DNA of 64,000 nucleotides from NCBI GenBank assembly GCA_025084515.1, contig JAJAGP010000570.1, forward strand, positions 210,001-274,000, read 5' to 3'. Every line of letters starts with the position of its first letter. Within the stretch, counting starts at the first letter, position 1. The translations under genes were made by a program, and so were the position numbers. The notes beneath the pieces were generated by a model. That model saw nothing but the letters and a program-made list of their open reading frames with translations, had not been told where the DNA came from and ran no database searches. Below are positions 1 through 10,100 of this stretch, piece by piece. This DNA is from Ancistrus triradiatus. Lineage: Eukaryota > Chordata > Actinopteri > Siluriformes > Loricariidae.

Positions 1-88
1 ACTGAACATACAAAAAAATATTTTTCACTTCAATGGAGTGAGAAGATATACCGCGCTACATTATAGAGAAGGCCTGAGACATTCTTAC

Positions 89-300
89 CTGCAGTGGTAG
101 CCTCCCCCGGTGGCAGGTCCCTTGCAGCTGGTGCAGTTCGGTGTTGAGGTCCTTTGTGTTGTAGAACTGACTGCAGAAATTTGAGTACCAGATGTCCGGG
201 GCTCTTCAGAGGGATGCTCAGATGCTCTGTGTGTACAGCACTGACCGGAAAACTCACTACACATCTTATCCACCACCTCCCTCACTACCTGATCTTTGAA
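89..300 (-). CDS. nbr1: nbr1 coding exon 7
   Basis: 212 nt between acceptor TTCACAG and donor GTAAGA. It starts FKDQVVREVVDKMCSEF, matching the region after WFxSYL in NBR1, continues through a Ser/Thr-rich linker, and ends in the first half of the ZZ finger (CTSC then GGGYHC). It ends in phase 2, so the finger continues in the next exon outside the window. Confidence 0.9.
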
Positions 301-3017
301 CTGTGAACAAAGGCAATATGAAAATTACAGCTCTAGCATAAAGAGTTCAGTAAAGTGCAAATTCTGCTAGCTGTGCATTATATTAGCCAGGACTGACACT
401 GACAAGCACAGTAAAGGACATGAGTCCAGCCATACCCTGTCCATGTAAGACTTAAACCATGCCGGGACAGCCTCCTCTTCAACTTTGTTCACTTTGTTTT
501 CCTTCACAGCCACCTGAAATTAAATAATAAACATTTGCTCTTAACCTTCCATTGCTTGGATTGCTGCTTGTAAGATTGTATAAGTTATATGCCCCCCTAG
601 ATAAGGGTCTCTGATTAAAGTTGTAAATGTTATTGTATTGCAATGTCTACATTCAAATAGATCTTGGAGGGATTTTTTTTCTCATAAAGATCATACATTC
701 TTACCGAGTCCCGCTCGGGAGTCACCTGCGTCTCCTTGTCTGCCATTTTTACTCTGGCACGATATGGTGGTGCTGGTCTGGGGTCAATCCTAAGTTCTTT
801 AACTTCAGGTTTAACAGTCCCACCTTCAGCCTGTCCTTTCATCTTATACACATTCATGTGCAACTGATTGGCTTGTTTAAATGAACTCTAAATGGGATAT
901 TAACAGAACAATTAAAAAACAGAACAGTGCTAACAGGTCCCAGTACTGTGGCAGGCAGGATGTTCTTACCTTCAAGGCTTCCATATACTCATCTGAAAAT
1001 GTATATTTTAAAATAAATATTTAAAAAATAACAATACCAGTAGTATTAGTAATATACCAGTAGTATTAGCTTTATGCAAAAGTTATAGGAATATTTATTG
1101 CATACCTTGACTGTTTATAGATATCTGTAAAACAGAAAGAGCAAGAAAATTAAGGTAATTGGATTCTCATGTAAAAGTAACCTTTTTTAATATATGAATC
1201 ATATTAAGTTGTATGGATGACAAATGTGCAGTAATGTACTGCCACATCTTGGCTACTGCGTACCTCTTCATTTTCCTCGTCAAAATATTTCACTTGAAAA
1301 TGACACAAGCCAAACGTGGTTTTAATCTAAAGGGAATAACCAAAAAATATATAATAGTTGAGCAAGTAAACAAACCACAAAGAACAGCACAAGCTTAAAT
1401 TCCAGTATTTAACAGATTTCTATATATAGATATAAATAAACAGTGGGGAAACAAAGTATTTAGTCAGCCACTGATTGTGCAAGTTCTCCTACTTAGAAAG
1501 ATGAGAGAGGTCTGTAATTTTCATCATAGCTACACTTCAACTATGAGAGACAAAATGAGAAAAACAATCCAGGAAATCACTTTTGTAGATTTTTTAAGAA
1601 TTTTAATTGTAAATATGTGGAAAATAAGTAATTTGGTCACCCATAAACAACAAGATTCTGGCTCTCTCACAGACCTGTAAGAAACTTTCTTTAAGAAGCT
1701 CTTCTGTCCTCCACTCGTTTACCTGTATTATGGCCCTGTTGACTCGTTATCTGTATAAAAGACACCTGTCACAGCCTCCAATCAGTCAGACTCCAAACTC
1801 ACCATGGCCAAACCAAAGAGCTGTCGAGGCACACCAGGAAAGAAAATTTGTATAACTGCACCAGGCTGGGAAGAAGGGGGATGGGAAGATAAGACAAACT
1901 TTCCTCTCCCCTCTTCAACGCAGGTTGTGTGATAAATCAACTGCGGGAGCAATTGTAAGAAAATGGAAGCATACAAACCATTGATATCTTCCCTCGATCT
2001 GGGGCCCCACCCACGCAAGATCTCATCCCGTGGTGGGTCAAAAGATCATGAAACGGTGAGCAAAAATCCCCAGAACCTACACGAGGGACCTGTGAATGAC
2101 CTGCAAGAGCTTGGACCAAAATATCAAAGGCTATAACAGTAGTTTATTAAGTTATTAGTAGCAAAAAAAAAAATCAGTAACACACTACGCGAGAGGGAAC
2201 TCGGATCCTGCAGTTCCAGGCGTGTCCCCTCTGCTTAAGCAGTAAACATTCCCAGGCCCGCTGAAGTTTTGCCAGAGAGAGGCATAAATGGATGATCCAG
2301 AAGAGGATTGGAGAGAATATCATGTGGCATAAATTCAGAACTTTTTGGTAAAACCATCATGGTGGAAACATCATGCTTGGGCTGTTTTCCTGGCAGAGGG
2401 ACAGACGACTGATCCGTGTTTAAGGAAGAATGAACGGGGCCATGTATTGTGAGATTTAGCCAAAACCGGCTCCTTCCTCATGAGAGCTTGAAATGGAACA
2501 TGGCCTGTCTTCCAAGCATGACATCATCCCAAACAACCACCGCTCGGGCAACGAAGAGTGGCTCCGTAAAAAAACATTTCAAGGTCCTGGAGTGGCCTAG
2601 CCAGTCTCCAGACCTCAACACCATAACAAATGTGTGGAGGGAGTTGAAAGTCCGTGTTGCCCCAAAACATCACTGCTCTAGAGGAGATCTGCATGGAGGA
2701 ATGGGCCAAAATACCAGCTACAGTGTGTGCCAACCTGGTGAAGACTTACAGGAAACGTTTGACCTCTGTCACTGTCAACAAAGATTATGTTACAAAGTAT
2801 TGAGTTGAACTTTTGTTATTGACCAAATACTTATTTTCCACCATAATTTACAATAAAAAAATTTTCTTAATCCTACAATGTGATTTCCTGGATTTTTTTT
2901 CTCATTTTGTCTCTCATAGTTGAAGTGTAGCTATGATGAAAATTACAGACCTCTCTCATCTTTCTAAGTAGGAGAACTTGCACAATCAGTGGCTGACTAA
3001 TTACTTTTTTGCCCCAC

Positions 3018-3060
<43 letters not shown>

Positions 3061-4658
3061 GTGTGTGTGTGTATATGTGTGTGTGTATACAGAAACTTGC
3101 TGATATATACGTATATCTGAAAAATGTACAGCAATTTCACACTATGCCATACCGTTGATTTAAATAATCATGTACACTCACCAAGAACTTTATTAGGAAC
3201 ACTATACTATTACTGAGGAGGGCCCTTTACTGTTAATACAGCCTCAGTTCTTCATGACATGGATTCTACCAGATGATGGAAACATTCATTTGAGATTCTA
3301 CACCATGTTGACATGACTGCACCAAGCAAATCCAGTAGATTTTACATGTGCACTTTTTGCTTGGTGATATGGTACATTATCATACTGGAAGTTTGTTTGT
3401 TTGTTTAGCTTATTTAACATCACACCCCAGAATTAAAGAGTAAACCCACATGAACCTGTGGAGGACATGGGAGGGGAGGACACCCAGACTGCTCCACCCT
3501 GGGATCAAACCTTCTCACTGTGAGGTGACAGTGCTATCCACTGTGCCGTCCAACATACTGGAAGCAGTCAATAGAAGTTGGATAAACTGTGGTCCTCAAG
3601 AGATGCACAAAGGTCAACAACAATAAAAAAACATTCCCCACACCATTACATCACCTCCACCAGTATGGACTGTTGGCACAAGGCAGTCTAGGTCCAAAGA
3701 TTCATGTTGTTAGTGACAAAGCATGACCTAACGTTCTGTGTGCCTCAGCATAAACCGAGATTCATCAGACCAGGCTATGTTTTTCCGGTGTTCAGCTGTC
3801 TTTTGCTGGTGTAGCCCATCCAGCTCAAGGTCCAAAGTGCTATGTATTCCGAGATGCTTTCCAGCTCACTACAACTGTAGAGTGGTTATCTGAGTTACCA
3901 TTGCCTTTCTGTCAGCTGGAACCAGTCTGGCCATTCTCTGGTGACCTCTCTCATCAACAAGGCATTCCCATCTGTAGTATTGCCACTAACTTGAGGTTTT
4001 CTCGTTACTGCACCACTCTACCAAACTCTACCAAATGCTGAGCATGAAAGTCTCAGGAGATCAGCACTTATAGAATTATTCAAACCATTGTTGGCTTGGC
4101 ACCAACAATCATGCCATACTCAAAACCAGTGACAAATCACATTTTTTGATGGTCGACGTGAACATTACCTGAAGCTGAAGTCCATATCTACGTGATTTCA
4201 TGCAATGCTACCACACAATTGGTTGATCACATGACTGGATGAAGGTGTAGGTGTACAGGTGTTCCTAATACGGTGCTCAGTGGATGTACAGACATTTCAG
4301 TAGAACTGAAAAATGTGACTACAAACTCCTCCTATTTGTTCTCAAATATGCAACAAAGAATTGCAACCTCATCCTAGTACATACACGCATGATGTGTTTG
4401 CTTAACAAATCTGAATTGTCTGAATTAAAGGTACAATGGTAGTAGTAATAACAAAACTAATGATGCTCATTAAAAATCACAGAAAAACTGAAATATTATT
4501 ATTATTATTATTAGCAGTAGTAGTAATATCATGTGTTATTGTTAGCTCACAAGAAGAAACTTATTGTTTTAACAACAGGAAAAAGAGAAAGAAAGGTTAT
4601 TATATCAACAACATATAACAAGATATGGAATTACTATTATTGTTGTTATACTGTGTAT

Positions 4659-4703
<45 letters not shown>

Positions 4704-5183
4704 TATTCATTTTTGTTCTGTGATGGTTATAAATCCATCATATGCATCGTTATAAAGTATATACTCATCTAGCATAATAACTACTAGAGTCTTTTAAAAT
4801 AACTATTGAACATAACAAATTAAACAGTGGTATTGAGGTGTTTTGACGCAAAGTTTGATGGCTAATGTCCTTCTTTCTGAAGGTGTGTTTATGTAGGCCT
4901 CTCGGCCTTCTGGGATCATGACTATGTCCAAAACAGTGTGCTACCGTACTTAACAGTGCAAAAGAATAGTACACCAACTACAATTCCACCCTATTCTGCC
5001 ATCCTATGTAGAATAGTAGTACGTGCATTTAGAAGGAACCGCACACAGCCAGGCACTGTATATGGAGGCTGTTCTGCTTACCCAGGCCTCGACTGTCTCC
5101 CACTGCGCTTTGTCTGTGTCCACAACGGGAAACTTCTTCACATTCCCTCGGAAATTCACTTTCACTGTAACCGGATGATTCAT
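89..5183 (-). CDS. nbr1: NBR1 autophagy cargo receptor, 5' seven coding exons (partial)
   Basis: NBR1 is a selective-autophagy receptor that links ubiquitinated cargo to LC3/GABARAP and pairs with p62 through its PB1 domain. Coding exons on the minus strand, 5' to 3': 5183-5082, 1326-1264, 1124-1106, 992-970, 887-705, 513-436, 300-89. All have AG/GT borders and join in one frame of 226 codons plus 2 nt. The start ATG (5181-5183) has a strong Kozak context (ACCACCATGA). The protein begins MNHPVTVKVNFRGNVKKFPV, then carries the PB1 acidic OPCA segment KYFDEENEEISINSQDEY, which resembles human NBR1 (KYLDEENEEVSINSQGEY). The last exon opens the ZZ zinc finger with CTSCK and ends at YHC. LIR, FW and UBA regions lie beyond the left edge. 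The first intron is 3.8 kb and full of transposons. Divergent neighbour psme3 starts 1.9 kb away. Which teleost nbr1 duplicate this is cannot be judged. Confidence 0.95.
436..513 (-). CDS. nbr1: nbr1 coding exon 6
   Basis: 78 nt, phase 0 at both ends (AG|GTGGCT ... GACAGG|gtatgg). It encodes VAVKENKVNKVEEEAVPAWF followed by KSYMDR, aligning with the human NBR1 motif PPDWFTSYLETF. Residues on either side of the intron join smoothly. Confidence 0.9.
705..887 (-). CDS. nbr1: nbr1 coding exon 5
   Basis: 183 nt, phase 0. It starts SSFKQANQLHMNVY, matching the end of the human PB1 domain (KQGNQLQMQV), then a basic/proline linker (RIDPRPAPPYRARVKM), and ends TPERDS before donor GTAAGA. An acceptor TTTAG and a full-frame translation support the borders. 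Confidence 0.92.
970..992 (-). CDS. nbr1: nbr1 coding exon 4 (23-nt microexon)
   Basis: 23 nt between TTTTCAG and GTAAGA. With the last base of exon 3 it encodes DEYMEALK, matching human GEYEEALK in the PB1 domain. It is only in frame when joined to the 19-nt exon 3. Confidence 0.9.
1106..1124 (-). CDS. nbr1: nbr1 coding exon 3 (19-nt microexon)
   Basis: 19 nt between TTACAG and GTATGC, encoding ISINSQ plus the first base of the next codon. It matches human VSINSQ immediately after the DEENEE acidic run. The flanking introns are about 113 and 139 nt. Confidence 0.9.
1264..1326 (-). CDS. nbr1: nbr1 coding exon 2
   Basis: 63 nt, phase 0, acceptor CCTTTAG and donor GTACGC. It encodes IKTTFGLCHFQVKYFDEENE plus E, aligning with human VKVSFDLNTIQIKYLDEENEE, including the acidic PB1 (OPCA) residues that bind partner PB1 basic surfaces. 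Confidence 0.93.
1441..3019 (+). mobile_element. Tc1-like DNA transposon, broken transposase
   Basis: 1.58-kb element with long terminal inverted repeats. The left end starts CAGTGGGGAAACAAAG; the right end is its reverse complement, ending GCCCCACTG. Transposase relics are on the plus strand: MAKPKSCRGTPGKK at about 1804, and VLEWPSQSPDLN plus NVWRELK at 2585-2655, the Tc1 DDE C-terminal motif. Frames shift repeatedly, so it is dead. A second, inverted copy of the same family sits at 15288-16605. TA target duplication is not preserved. Confidence 0.9.
3018..3090. repeat. (TG)n(TA)n microsatellite
   Basis: Compound GT / AT / GT dinucleotide tract starting exactly at the end of the Tc1-like element's right inverted repeat; about 15 TA units in the middle. 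Confidence 0.95.
3173..4289 (-). mobile_element. IS630/Tc1-mariner-type transposon, degenerate
   Basis: Ends are inverted copies: left TTTATTAGGAACAC and right GTGTTCCTAATACGGTG, with TACACTCA / TGGATGTA flanks. The minus strand keeps transposase fragments, such as PDESRF near 3760 and a GGGDVMVWGMFF-like stretch near 3640, the IS630/Tc1 block before the second acidic residue. Frames are broken. A SINE is inserted at 3392-3553. A related right-end fragment is present at 56940-57030. Confidence 0.75.
3392..3553 (-). mobile_element. SINE (family B) nested in the IS630-like element
   Basis: Minus-strand SINE copy of about 160 bp with 3' (CAAA)n tail (seen as TTTGTTTGTTTG at the left). It is flanked by a perfect 11-bp target-site duplication CATACTGGAAG at 3381-3391 and 3554-3564. 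It shares the TGGGATCAAACC / CTCACTGTGAGG block with other family B copies (60568-60892, 26240-26410). Confidence 0.85.
4494..4513. repeat. short (ATT)n tract
   Basis: Six to seven ATT units. Confidence 0.8.
4659..4702. repeat. (AAT)n microsatellite
   Basis: About 14 uninterrupted TAA/AAT units in the nbr1 intron. Confidence 0.97.
5082..5183 (-). CDS. nbr1: nbr1 coding exon 1 with start codon
   Basis: 102 nt. ATG at 5183-5181 in a GACCACCATGA context; it encodes 34 residues ending VEAW before donor GTAAGC. It matches the first strand and helix of the NBR1 PB1 domain (VTLNVTF...W.DIEAM in human). The frame is also open in the few codons upstream, but this is the best initiator. Confidence 0.93.
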
Positions 5184-6034
5184 GGTGGTCAGCTAGAAAT
5201 CGACACGATATTTCATTTGAGACAACGATGCACTGGTTTAACGAAACGAAGCCAACATTATAATCGCACTGTCTGTCTGTCCGCTGTCTTGTTGTTTACA
5301 TGGTTTAACTTGTACACTCCCCCACAGACACGTAACAGGAAATGTGTCATTCCTTGCTTACGTTTCTGTATAGTTAGTTACATAACATCGTATAAGATCA
5401 TAAAATTCATTATACTGTGAAAACATTGATGCTACATAATGTACACCTTGTCGAAACATGTCTTATATAATATAATTATCATATTATAGAATTACACCAA
5501 AACACAGCTGTTTGGGAAAGAATGATATTTTGATTTGATTCTCCTGTCCCGTGGTTTGTGAATTGAGAGTTGACACCGAAGCTTTGAATCGATTCCAAAC
5601 TATAAAATGGATTCGTCTCAAATTTGTGTGTAGTCTGCTTCATCACTACATTACTAACGTTTTAGTTGTTTTAGGCTGTTATTATATTAATTTGGTCTTT
5701 GATTAATACATTACTGTTTTAAACCAGTAGTATTTAAAATAGTACACGCATATTATCAAACAAATGTATGTGTTTTGTTTTATTTGCAGGGTTTGCTTTG
5801 CTTGTGATCCACCTTGCTTGACTTGGCACAGTGACTTTGTAAAGGAATCTGGTCGTTTTTTTTTTTGGTCAAATTTGCAAGTATTCATATTGGTTCTGGA
5901 TTTTCTCTGTACATCAAAATGCTTTGATTGGTATTAGTAATATTTGTTTTACAAAAACAGCATTATACTGGGCTTATTAATTTAATTATTCTATTAGCTG
6001 AATTTTGTATTTGTAAATGTAAATTTACTAAGGG

Positions 6035-6290
6035 TACCAGGTGGTGCAGCAGTCTAATATGTTATGCCACCACTACATGTACCTGGATTTGAGTCCTGAC
6101 ATTGCCTTCCGACTGGGTTGGGCATCACATGCTGTATTTGATGAAGAGGAGGACCAGAGAATCGCCATTACTGCTGTAACATTGACCCCAAGATGCCCTG
6201 CAATGGACTAGTCTATTGTCAAGAGCACACATACACTTGAACCTCCAGAGAAAGGTGCCAGAGCCCCCACATCCCTCTCCAGCATGAAAA
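6035..6290 (+). mobile_element. SINE-like tRNA-derived repeat
   Basis: Has an A-box-like segment (GGTGGTGCAGCAGTCTA) and a B-box-like segment (TGGATTTGAGTCCTG) at tRNA spacing, followed by a body ending in a CAGAGCCCCCACA segment. No target duplication was identified. Confidence 0.5.
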
Positions 6291-6957
6291 AAGGAAAAAT
6301 AAATTTACTAATGCCAGCCATGTATTGTTTTTGGACAGGAGATCAAGTTATATGTGAAGATCAGGCCTATATTAGAAGAGAAACGCTGCAAAAATGATGT
6401 ACATTTGTCAACCACAAGAACTCTTTTTGTAAAGGTATCCTCTGGCTAGTTACAAGTACTGTTTTGTATTGCTGTTGTATTTAATAGTGTAATTTTTATT
6501 ATTATTATTTTTTTTGCACAAGAAGGTACAGTGTATATATAAATATAAACTACAACAGAAACCACAATATATAAATAGAGAAAATGTCCAGAGAAAGCAA
6601 AAAAAAAAAAAAAAACAGAAAGGGCTCCTTTCCTTCAAAGAATTGAAATATAAATTTAATTATATAAAAAACAAAAAAGACAAAAATAATAAAAAGTGAA
6701 TTTAATTTTGTTATAGTGAGTAGATCTTAACCTGTTTTTTTAAGCTGATGAGACTAGTACACTTTTTAGATGATGTAGTAAACAGTTCCAAATTGAAGCC
6801 TATTAACATCGTGAGATTATATTTTTTCAAACAACTCAATAAATGAAGGTGAAGTGTTATACTATTTATTTAATTTCCATTTGTTTTGTACTGTAAAATA
6901 TTTTGTCCTGTATGGCTAGAATCTTTGGAATCTGAGTTCAGATCAAACCTGTTTGAA

Positions 6958-6986
6958 TTGCGCATGCGTCGGTCCTACTCAATTGG
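6958..6986 (+). promoter_or_regulatory. psme3 promoter elements: NRF1-like site and inverted CCAAT box
   Basis: TTGCGCATGCGT at 6958-6969 is a near-consensus NRF1 palindrome, and ATTGG at 6982-6986 is an inverted CCAAT (NF-Y) box. Both lie about 130-155 bp upstream of the psme3 ATG, typical of TATA-less housekeeping promoters. The motifs are visible; function is inferred. Confidence 0.6.
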
Positions 6987-7113
6987 TCGCTTATTTTTAG
7001 CGTCATCCACAGCGCGTTTTTACCTTGTGGCTGACAGTCAGTAGTGAGCCACACGGTTAGTGAATGCTGTTTAGACAATCCGTAGCTTTTCTGATTTTGT
7101 GCTTGGTTAAAAG

Positions 7114-7155
7114 ATGTCTTCACTTTTAAAGGTGGACAGTGACATCAAGTCAAAG
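7114..7155 (+). CDS. psme3: psme3 exon 1 (coding part)
   Basis: Encodes the start MSSLLKVDSDIKSK, followed by donor GTAAAC. The upstream bases TTAAAAG before ATG give a purine at -3. Confidence 0.95.
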
Positions 7156-10100
7156 GTAAACCGATCCAATTCCATTCTTAATACATCGGAGATAGGCACC
7201 AGGCCATGACTTAGCGACCGTTAGCTGGCTAACTGTTAGAGCTGTAATGCCGGTGTGCTGTAAAACATGGAGCTAAGGCTAACTTTCCCGCGCTCCGTGG
7301 TTGATTAAGGCTTAGTTACACATGATTATGGGGGATCGTCTTGTGTTTGTATTGAAGCTGTTTGTGTGGTTGTATTCTGAGTGAATTGTTGTGTGTCCAT
7401 GTGGTCCTCATCAGCCATATGTTGTCCATGCCCATGCTCATTAGCTCGCTGCTCTGCGGTATGAAGTCATGCATTTACCGTATGTTATATCAGGGGTTTT
7501 TAACCAGACGCAGCTGTTAGGAATTAGATCGGGGTGATATGACCATATGTAATCGATACTGAAATGTTGTAGCCTGATAATCGTTTCCAGGTAATGTGAA
7601 TAACTGCATGTCATGGTGCTTTTACAATGTTCGATTCATTCGTACCTTTAAACTGCTGTAACAATACAACCAGGAGCAGCCAGGAGTGAAAATGGGTATA
7701 TGGCTACATCGATAACCCTTTTCCGGAGTGGTACTGTACATGCTTTATTTTATTTATTTTATTCTATTTTTTTTGAGAGACTGCGGTAGCCGAGAAAGTG
7801 CTGTGTCGTCCCTCTTGTTCCGTCCCATTAAAATGAAGTACGGAACAACGCTTACAGTCCCAGAGCGGCAGTTGTGATTTATTGGGGTTCCGTTCTGTTC
7901 TAAAAAACGACAACAAAATAGCTTTCAGCGTTTTGGGCTTCTGTTAGGGTGTTCTGTTCAGAGCAAGTATAAGCTATGTATAGAAAACAGTTATGCTTTA
8001 TAGAAAACAGTAATACTTTCAACAGCGAAAATGGGGACGGCATTTCCGCTTGTCCGGTACCGTAGTGTTTTTAATATTGACTGCTTAATGACTACAGTGC
8101 AAATTCATACTGACACCATCTTCATGATGATTCTCAATGAAGGGAACTGTGGTAGCCTGGCGGTTAAGGTACTATACTGTGGACCAGAAAGTCCAGGGTT
8201 CAAATGCCACTTCTATCAAGCTGGCACTGTCACTTAACCCACAGCTGCTTGTATTGAAAGATTGTACCAGTTGTATGTTACTCCTAATAAGGGCGTCTGC
8301 TAAATTATGTGAATGTAAAGATTCAGTGAGATGAGATCACACTGTACTTATGCCCATAGTCTAAATAAGTGACTGATTTTCGTATCTCGCTAATATAAAA
8401 GCATGTCTCAGTGGGTACCACTATCGCCTCACTGCAAAAAGGTTCTTGATCTGATCCCAGGTGGAGCGAACTAGGTGCTTGGATTTGGACCTGGGTTTGA
8501 GTTTGGATGTTCTCCCCATGTTTGTGTGGGTTTTCTCTGGGTGCCTTGATTTCATCCCACATTCCAAAGACGTGTGTAACTTTAACTGGAGTTTCTAAAT
8601 TGCCCTTCGTGTATGACTGCCCTATGATGGATTGGCACCCTGTCTAGGGTTGTTCCTGTCTTGCGCCCTGTGTCGCCAGCTAAGCGCCGGCTTTCCCGCG
8701 ACCCTGAAAAAGAATTAAGAGGATAAGAAAATGAATGAATGGTGTGAAAGCTTAACAAACTTAGTTGAGACTTTGTGCCTCTGACTGTCCCCGCCATTCT
8801 GTGCCCAGCATTATCCAATAAATCCTTAGCTGACCCTAAATCAACAAGTTATCAAATTTCTGCAGGCAAGAGGCCTATGAGTGCTCATTCAGCCTTGTAT
8901 CCCTCTCCCTTATTGGTAGCCACTACTGCCATGAATATAGCCCCGGGGTTGATATGGCATTATTTGTTAGTGGTTTCTCATTTAGATGGCTTAAAATGTA
9001 CTGATCATTTGACAACATATGTCTAGGGCAGTGTTTCTCAAAGGTGGGGAATTATCTGTGTGCAGTGCAATAAGATGCTATGGAGGTAGTTCATGGAAAA
9101 GGAATCTGTTTTCTAAATGTGGTTAGAACTTTGATTCTATTTAATAAGTCAATACTTATAATAATAATTGAGCACTGAGACATCTATAAGGTATACTGTT
9201 TCCATAGCACAGAACAGACCTGAAAACAAGGAAACCTTCTTTGTTCAAGTCATGTTTCTCATCTACCATTTGGGTTCTAAATTAAAATATTTCATTTAAT
9301 GGCAGGCAAAAAAAAATGATGCCCTGTTCTAGAAAAGGCTTACAAGAAATGCATGTATTACTTTGCAAAATTTATCTGTACATCTGACAGCATTTCCCTC
9401 TACAATAAAGATTTTTTGCTTCTGTAGGGTCAAAGCTTCTCAATTTTTGTATAAGAGATTAATCTAGTGAAAAAATAAGCACATTTGTAGATGGTCATAA
9501 GAAATACACAGACTATCTAAGATTAATTAAGGGCATTTTTTGGAGCTGTCTCAGTAACGTCGTTCTGTTTAGTGGACAGGTGTCCAGGTAATGTTACTAA
9601 AGAAAATGTTCATTGTGAAATGCGTGTCTATTGGAGAGAGAAGTAAAAATATGCAGGCATTTACTAAACGATAATTAACATTATCCTTGTTTATGTGTCT
9701 CTTATTTAAATGTGTAGCCTAAAAAGCCCACACATGCATATGCCAGCAAATACAATGCTGTGCTCCTTTTTATAGCCTGAGAGTTTTTGGTTTTAATGAA
9801 GATTAAAGATTAGACTAACTCCTAAAGAGTAAGACTGCAGTATTGGATCAAAGCAGGTTTTATTCCCTTCAGGCAAACATCTGTATATCTGGAATTAAGG
9901 TATATTGTACTGTTTTTGATTCCCAGGCTTCTCATCAACAACAGTGTCTGTGGCAAAAGATGGTAGGAAACAAATGTGAGGCTTAATGTATCCAAACAGC
10001 TCACTTTTCAAAACAGTGCCAATGAGAACTGCCTTCTTGATTAAAGAAATTCCACTTATTAACGCTGAGGCTGTCTAGAGCTCAGGTATTTTAAGGACTA

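Larger units (their letters stand above)
1327..5081 (-). other. nbr1 first coding intron (repeat-filled)
   Basis: 3.8-kb intron between coding exons 1 and 2. It holds a Tc1-like element (1441-3019), a GT/TA microsatellite, an IS630-like element with a nested SINE (3173-4289), and ATT/AAT microsatellites. No other coding exon was seen in it. Confidence 0.85.
5184..7113. other. divergent intergenic region nbr1 / psme3
   Basis: 1.9 kb between two start codons pointing away from each other. It holds the nbr1 upstream sequence, a SINE-like repeat (6035-6290), an A-rich stretch near 6600, and a compact promoter-like segment at 6958-7113. No ORF here resembles a known protein. An untranslated nbr1 exon could lie here but cannot be located by eye. 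Confidence 0.7.

Noticed and set aside
4533..4772. ORF with a long Asn run
   Set aside because: Translation of the AAT microsatellite.
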